From Oscillospiraceae bacterium (GTDB lineage: Bacteria; Bacillota; Clostridia; Oscillospirales; Ruminococcaceae): a stretch of 46,754 bases of DNA. Of the stretch, positions 43,249-46,754 are shown piece by piece. Location of the stretch: NCBI GenBank assembly GCA_030539275.1, contig JAUNSK010000029.1:1-46754 (forward strand), written 5' to 3'. The first letter of the stretch is position 1. Each line of letters opens with the position of its first letter. The position numbers and the translations under genes are program-made. The notes beneath the pieces are model-generated. The model ran no database searches and was not told where the DNA came from. It saw only the letters and a list, made by a program, of their open reading frames with translations.

Positions 43249-45141
43249 ATGGGAGATATGAAGCTGTGCTACGGATGCTTTGAACCAATAGGCGACGAGC
43301 AGATATGTAAGCATTGTGGTTATAAGCAAAAGTCCCCGTATTCAACAACATATATAGCTCCGGGAACAATGCTCAATGACAGATATCTTGTGGGAAAGAT
43401 GTTGTCTCATAACGGAGAAGGCGCCACATATCTGGCATTTGATACAGTCATTTCATGTAAGATATTAATAAGAGAATATGTACCGGATTCACTTTGCACA
43501 AGAGTCAAAGGATCACCGGTAATAAACGTTAATCATGACAGCGTTGCACAGTATAAATCCCTGATGGCTGAGTTTACAGAGCTCAACAAGCAGCTTGCAA
43601 AGCTCAGAAGCGTTAATCATATTAATCCTGTGCTTGATTTGTTTTCCGAGAATAACACTACATATGCAGTTTTTGAGTACATTGATGGTGTAAACTTTAT
43701 TCAGTATCTTAAAGATAACGCAGGAGAACTTACGTGGAAACAGGTATCAAGAATGTTTCCTCCGCTGTTTACATCTCTGAGTATACTTCATAATGCAGGA
43801 ATAGTTCACAGAGGTATCAGCCCTCAGACAATATATGTAACAAACAAAGGCGAACTTAAACTTACCGATTTCTGCATTGCTGCTGTCAGAACAACAAAGA
43901 CAGAGCTTGCAGCAGAAATATTCAAGGGATATGCGGCACCGGAACAGTATTCTCCGAGCAGCTGGCAGGGAACATGGACCGATGTGTATGGTCTTTGTGC
44001 AGTTCTTTACAGAATACTTACAGGCAGTATGCCGACAGATGCTTCAATGAGAACAAGCGACGGAGAACTTACTTCTCCTGTTGAACTTAATCCTGATATT
44101 CCTGAAAATGTTTCAAATGCTATTATGGATGGTATGAAAATGTCAGGAGAAGAGAGAATTCAGACAGTTACAGAACTTGTAACAAGAATTTTTGAGCCTT
44201 CCGAAGAGGAAAAATCAAAAACTGCAATTCATCCTGCTATCAAAATACCTAAGCCCGAATATGAAGAATATGAGTATAATCAGCCTGATGATGAAGATAT
44301 TGATGATACTGATAATAATTATGCCGACAACATAAAGACGGTCGCTATTACAAAGGGTGCGGGAACTCTGGAGAGATACAAATTTCCGATAATGGTTGCA
44401 TTCCTTATAATAGCAATAGTAATTTTCATTATTATTTTTATAAAAGGTATTTTCTCAGGCATCAGTGATAAAAACGGACTGAACCTTAATATTCCTGATC
44501 TGACTACAGCAGCGGTTACTACTACTGAGGAGATAACTGAAACAGAAACTCAAACTCAGTTATCAGAAACTACTTCACAGACAACAACTACTGCAGATGA
44601 TTCAAAAGGAACTTCAACAACAACTGATGAAACTACTTCACTTCTGTCATCCGGTAATATTCAGATGACTGACATTACAGGCAAAAAATATTCAGATGTA
44701 CAGTTGTCAATACTGGCTCAGGATATCAGTTTCCAGCCTGAATATGAATACAGCGACAAGTATGAGCGCGGGGTTATATTCTGGCAGGAGAAAAGAGCAG
44801 GAGAATGGGTACAGAGCGGCTCTGTTGTAAAGATCAAGGTCAGCAACGGTGATGGTTCTATTCAGGTTCCTGATTATAAGAGAAGTCAGTACAGCTGTTA
44901 TCCGATAGATGATTATCTTGCTATACTCGCTGATCTTGGTATCAAGTACGATGCTAAGCCTGAGGTTAATACAGGATATTACAGCGGATATGTAATCGGC
45001 GTTGATCCTCCGGTAGGAACAGTAATAGATACTAATTCAGGTGATGTTCTTATCGTACGCTATACTGATAACTCAGGCAATGGCCAGGAGATAAGCTCAA
45101 GCGGCTCATCAAACGCTGAGACAGCCATACCGGCAAATTAA
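43249..45141 (+). CDS. Zinc-ribbon, membrane-spanning PASTA-domain pseudokinase
   Basis: A 630-aa protein: N-terminal zinc ribbon (Cys7, Cys10, Cys20, Cys23), kinase fold (about 40-325), acidic linker, one membrane segment (about 383-408), a Thr-rich spacer (roughly 420-480), and two PASTA-like repeats outside. The catalytic residues are altered: the ATP lysine is Arg75 (LIREYVPD), HRD is HRG with Gly189, the Asn of the loop is Thr194, and DFG is DFC (207-209). APEQYSP is kept. It is therefore probably a pseudokinase that senses muropeptides or lipid II and acts by binding rather than catalysis. I start at the ATG after AAAGGAGG, not at 43192. Confidence 0.9.
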   Translation: MGDMKLCYGCFEPIGDEQICKHCGYKQKSPYSTTYIAPGTMLNDRYLVGKMLSHNGEGATYLAFDTVISCKILIREYVPDSLCTRVKGSPVINVNHDSVAQYKSLMAEFTELNKQLAKLRSVNHINPVLDLFSENNTTYAVFEYIDGVNFIQYLKDNAGELTWKQVSRMFPPLFTSLSILHNAGIVHRGISPQTIYVTNKGELKLTDFCIAAVRTTKTELAAEIFKGYAAPEQYSPSSWQGTWTDVYGLCAVLYRILTGSMPTDASMRTSDGELTSPVELNPDIPENVSNAIMDGMKMSGEERIQTVTELVTRIFEPSEEEKSKTAIHPAIKIPKPEYEEYEYNQPDDEDIDDTDNNYADNIKTVAITKGAGTLERYKFPIMVAFLIIAIVIFIIIFIKGIFSGISDKNGLNLNIPDLTTAAVTTTEEITETETQTQLSETTSQTTTTADDSKGTSTTTDETTSLLSSGNIQMTDITGKKYSDVQLSILAQDISFQPEYEYSDKYERGVIFWQEKRAGEWVQSGSVVKIKVSNGDGSIQVPDYKRSQYSCYPIDDYLAILADLGIKYDAKPEVNTGYYSGYVIGVDPPVGTVIDTNSGDVLIVRYTDNSGNGQEISSSGSSNAETAIPAN

Positions 45142-45177
45142 TTATGTAAGCAACACTCTTAAATATATTACTGCTTT

Positions 45178-45219
45178 CACTCTGCTGAATTTAATATTCA
45201 GCAGAGTGATTTATTTTTA
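45178..45219 (+). terminator. Terminator of the PASTA pseudokinase gene
   Basis: Stem CACTCTGCTGAAT/ATTCAGCAGAGTG with a short loop, followed by ATTTATTTTT, 36 nt after the stop. Confidence 0.88.
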
Positions 45220-45225
45220 AGCAAA

Positions 45226-45260
45226 TAAAAAAGCAGCACCATCAATATAATGGTGCTGCT
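45226..45260 (-). terminator. Second terminator downstream of the 6S-like RNA
   Basis: Perfect 11-bp stem AGCAGCACCAT/ATGGTGCTGCT followed on the minus strand by a run of Ts. It backs up the first stop point at 45272 of the 6S-like RNA and insulates the convergent pseudokinase gene. Confidence 0.82.
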
Positions 45261-45271
45261 GTGATAACAAT

Positions 45272-45471
45272 AAAAAACCGCCTTGCCGGAATTGTATGGT
45301 ATATAAAACCCGCCGTTAAGCAGGTGGGTATCCGCCTGAAGGTCTCTCGCTCCCTTCTTCTGCATAAGCAGGAGGTCTGCAATCCACTCAACAGAGCTAA
45401 ATTCCCTTATATAAAGTGTTGGATTATAAAGACCATACACTCGCACAAGGCAGAAAGAAATCTTATCTTCG
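45272..45471 (-). ncRNA. ssrS: Probable 6S RNA
   Basis: A transcript of about 200 nt is predicted from a near-consensus promoter to a T-run. It folds as a long rod. The ends pair as CTGCCTTG/CAAGGCGG and then TGTATGGT/ACCATACA. The middle is loosely paired, and the apex has a short CTGC-TTAT-GCAG hairpin between CCTC and GAAGGG. Size, dedicated promoter, closed rod with a central open region and lack of a credible ORF fit 6S RNA, which binds sigma-A RNA polymerase. The name is a recognition by shape rather than a scored match. Confidence 0.58.
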
Positions 45472-45477
45472 ATTTAG

Positions 45478-45506
45478 ATTATATCATATACTGATACAAA
45501 AGTCAA
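45478..45506 (-). promoter_or_regulatory. Predicted promoter of the 6S-like RNA
   Basis: On the minus strand TTGACT and perfect TATAAT with 17-nt spacing, setting the 5' end of the RNA near 45471. Confidence 0.8.
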
Positions 45507-45533
45507 ATGGAAAATAAGCGAAATTATTATCAT

Positions 45534-45860
45534 TTATTCCGTTTCGCTGTCCTCGAAATCTTCATCGTCTTCAAACATTTCTTCTATACGTTTCATAAAC
45601 ATCTGACCGATCTGTTCAAATTCTGCATCATCATCTATTGAAACAAGCAATTCCTCGTCTCCGTCCATCTGTGCTTTCAGAATAACGAGATCGTCGCTGG
45701 ATTCTAGTGAATCTTCAGGGTTTTCAATGTATGGGACAAGGGCAAAGTATCTCTGACCTTCTTCAGTTTCCATAGCATCGATAAGTTCAAAAGTTTGTTC
45801 AACTCCGTCCTCATCTACCAAAGTATAAAGGTCCGGTGTAAACTCAGATAATTCTGACAT
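45534..45860 (-). CDS. DUF1292 family protein
   Basis: A 108-aa strongly acidic cytoplasmic protein with the DUF1292 pattern YTLVDEDGVEQTFELIDAMETEEG followed by YFALVPY, and an acidic tail (EDDEDFEDSETE). The family (YrzB-like) is widespread in Firmicutes and its function is unknown. ACGGAGAC precedes the ATG. It has its own promoter; the 6S-like RNA gene lies just downstream in the same direction. Confidence 0.88.
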   Translation of the reverse strand: MSELSEFTPDLYTLVDEDGVEQTFELIDAMETEEGQRYFALVPYIENPEDSLESSDDLVILKAQMDGDEELLVSIDDDAEFEQIGQMFMKRIEEMFEDDEDFEDSETE

Positions 45861-45926
45861 GCTTAGTCTCCGTTCTGCCGGTTAAGGCTGTAGTCTTTTT
45901 GTATACTGTTTTACGCTTACAAATTA

Positions 45927-45955
45927 ATTCTACTACAATTCTTTTATAAAGTCAA
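45927..45955 (-). promoter_or_regulatory. Predicted promoter of the DUF1292 gene
   Basis: On the minus strand TTGACT and TAGAAT with 17-nt spacing, 67 nt upstream of the ATG. Confidence 0.65.
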
Positions 45956-46012
45956 GCACATTATATTAACAACATGTTAAACATATTATTTTAAATTTTG
46001 ATAAAAAAAGTG

Positions 46013-46041
46013 TTGACAATGACGAAAACGTGTGGTATTAT
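46013..46041 (+). promoter_or_regulatory. Strong predicted promoter of the ORF-poor terminal region
   Basis: Perfect TTGACA and TATTAT with 17-nt spacing and a TGTGG before the -10. Transcription would begin near 46048 and run rightwards with no terminator before the window end. Confidence 0.8.
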
Positions 46042-46236
46042 AGACTCATGGAAAGGAAGAGAAAAGATCAGGCGATAAGATCAGATCTCAGATGTTCCGG
46101 ATCAGATAAAAGCTTACTCAGGATGAACAATCAACAATTAAAAGTAATATGAAACCATTTGTGGTTTGGTTGGATTGCTGCTATTGTTCGTGAGGACAGC
46201 TGATGTTGATAACGATCACGTAAGGAGGCGGGTCCC

Positions 46237-46299
46237 GTGGACTCGATGGAATCTATAATGACTGGAATAGTCCTTAATGGCTCGCTTAATACAGAATAA
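46237..46299 (+). CDS. Possible 20-residue leader peptide
   Basis: GTG start 8 nt after AAGGAGG (46222-46228), the best ribosome site in the region. The 20-codon frame begins MDSMESIMTGIV and ends in TAA at 46299. The end of the frame overlaps the hairpin TGGCTC/GAGCCA, as leader peptides often do. The start context GGGTCCCGTGGACTC resembles the later two-codon repeats. Confidence 0.4.
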   Translation: MDSMESIMTGIVLNGSLNTE

Positions 46300-46357
46300 T
46301 AATTCTTAATAGAGCCATCGTTTCAGCATTAAGACTTTGATCAAGGAGTTTTCCAGT

Positions 46358-46384
46358 ATGATGATTTGTCTGTTAATGCTATGA
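46358..46384 (+). CDS. Possible 8-residue ORF
   Basis: AAGGAG lies 9 nt before an ATG and the frame reads MMICLLML then TGA. The stop is within the hairpin ATGCT/AGCAT. Supported only by ribosome-site spacing and by similar neighbours. Confidence 0.28.
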   Translation: MMICLLML

Positions 46385-46554
46385 GAGCATCGATAGATTC
46401 ATGTGGCAGCTCAGGCAGTATAATTCAATAGTTGATCATCAGCTTTAGATTTTATACGTTTCAGCCGGCTTATGATACAATATTGAATCTGTTAATTGGG
46501 TAACTATATGCTTTTAGTTCAAACATGGATAGCAGACAGCATAAGGAAGGCAAT

Positions 46555-46587
46555 ATGCTGATGAGGAGATCAGCAGAGTTTATATGA
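46555..46587 (+). CDS. Possible 10-residue ORF before the repeat array
   Basis: AAGGAAGG lies 4 nt before an ATG. The frame reads MLMRRSAEFI and stops at TGA directly before the ribosome-like AAAAAGGTGG of the first two-codon unit, so re-initiation is conceivable. Confidence 0.28.
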   Translation: MLMRRSAEFI

Positions 46588-46754
46588 AAAAGGTGGTACC
46601 GATGGACTAGCAGTTTTAAATATAAAATACATTTGAAAAGGTGGTTCCGATGGAGTAATCAATATTAATACTATTACCAAAATAAAACTGAAGGGTGAGT
46701 CCGATGGAATAAACGGTTTTACATATCGACCAAAAATAAAACTGAAGGGTGAGT
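46588..46754 (+). repeat. Tandem SD-ATG-GA(C/G/A)-stop units, truncated by the window end
   Basis: Four successive units. AAAAGGTGGTACCG then ATG GAC TAG (ATG at 46602); AAAAGGTGGTTCCG then ATG GAG TAA (46650); GAAGGGTGAGTCCG then ATG GAA TAA (46704); and ACTGAAGGGTGAGT, cut at 46754. Steps between start codons are 48 and then 54 nt, and the identical ACTGAAGGGTGAGT of the last two units is also 54 nt apart. The segments between units differ. Each unit looks like a ribosome site feeding a two-codon reading frame. Confidence 0.8.

Larger units (their letters stand above)
46048..46754 (+). other. Unassigned long transcribed region with many short SD-led ORFs
   Basis: About 700 nt with no long ORF, lying after a strong promoter. 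It holds local hairpins (AAACCA/TGGTTT near 46155, TGGCTC/GAGCCA at 46277-46315, ATGCT/AGCAT near 46378). Short ORFs with good ribosome sites start at 46237, 46358 and 46555, and a tandem array of two-codon ORFs starts at 46602. No T-run terminator is seen. It may be the leader of a gene beyond the edge or a non-coding RNA; I do not recognise the family. Confidence 0.5.

Noticed and set aside
46588-46612. T-box antiterminator (GGTGGTACCG)
   Set aside because: The string recalls the T-box AGGGTGGNACCGCG, but it is followed by ATGGACTAG, is repeated in tandem with drift, and no stem I or specifier loop or terminator is visible.
46588-46754. CRISPR array
   Set aside because: Only a few imperfect units with variable core, spacers near 20 nt and no cas genes; the conserved part is a ribosome site plus a mini-ORF rather than a CRISPR repeat.

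Overview
The window looks like chromosome of an anaerobic, spore-forming, low-GC Gram-positive bacterium, most likely a Ruminococcus-type member of the Oscillospiraceae. The basis is AT-rich DNA with frequent TTG starts, a spoIIP sporulation gene, a lysine riboswitch of Firmicutes type, a PASTA-type kinase homologue, a transcarboxylase/oxaloacetate-decarboxylase-like gene set, and paired M42 peptidases. No cellulosome dockerin, phage, transposase or CRISPR array is visible. The species cannot be named from the sequence alone.

Layout. Positions 1-54 are the 3' end of a 5S rRNA gene, followed by a terminator. Then come glycogen synthase (minus strand), a membrane glycerophosphodiesterase, glmS, and a PIG-L deacetylase plus YfhO-type envelope pair. 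A minus-strand operon queA-tgt-mntP-HAD phosphatase follows. It is divergent from a lysine-riboswitch-controlled operon asd-dapA-dapB. Next are an rRNA pseudouridine synthase with a small unknown protein, a carboxyltransferase / biotin carrier / 5S-like biotin-enzyme operon, metA with a DUF4190 protein, and a sporulation/envelope patch (DUF2752, polysaccharide deacetylase, spoIIP, a permuted papain-fold protein). After tRNA-Arg(CCG) lies a four-gene signalling module: zinc-ribbon/LRR protein, atypical kinase, vWA (TerY-like) and PP2C. It faces a minus-strand operon of two membrane GGDEF proteins and a cytidine-deaminase-like protein with a long Q/N-rich tail. The right part holds a U32-like protein, an ACT-domain protein with hom, two M42 peptidases with a GNAT, a methionine-gamma-lyase-family enzyme, a PASTA pseudokinase, a probable 6S RNA and a DUF1292 protein.

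How the genes work together. asd, dapA and dapB (lysine and peptidoglycan diaminopimelate), hom (homoserine) and metA (homoserine O-acylation, predicted acetyl-CoA-specific from Glu111) cover several steps of the aspartate pathway, under separate controls. queA and tgt act in queuosine tRNA modification. The kinase, vWA and PP2C genes form a phosphorylation-switch cassette of the TerY-P type. The two GGDEF proteins and the deaminase-like protein share a promoter and are probably one c-di-GMP-related unit.

Most notable structure. (1) Four leaders, before queA, the pseudouridine synthase, the biotin carrier and hom, share an arrangement not explained by any family I recognise. Each has a hairpin with CCGCAGA in its loop, followed 14-20 nt later by TCTGCGGAG just upstream of the start, which predicts an H-type pseudoknot. 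In all four, the longest open frame runs upstream through the element, which would mislead start calling. (2) The last 740 bases carry a strong promoter and a long ORF-poor transcript. It contains a series of very short SD-led ORFs and ends in tandem units (54-nt period) in which a Shine-Dalgarno precedes a two-codon ORF, ATG-GA(C/G/A)-stop. The array runs off the window edge.
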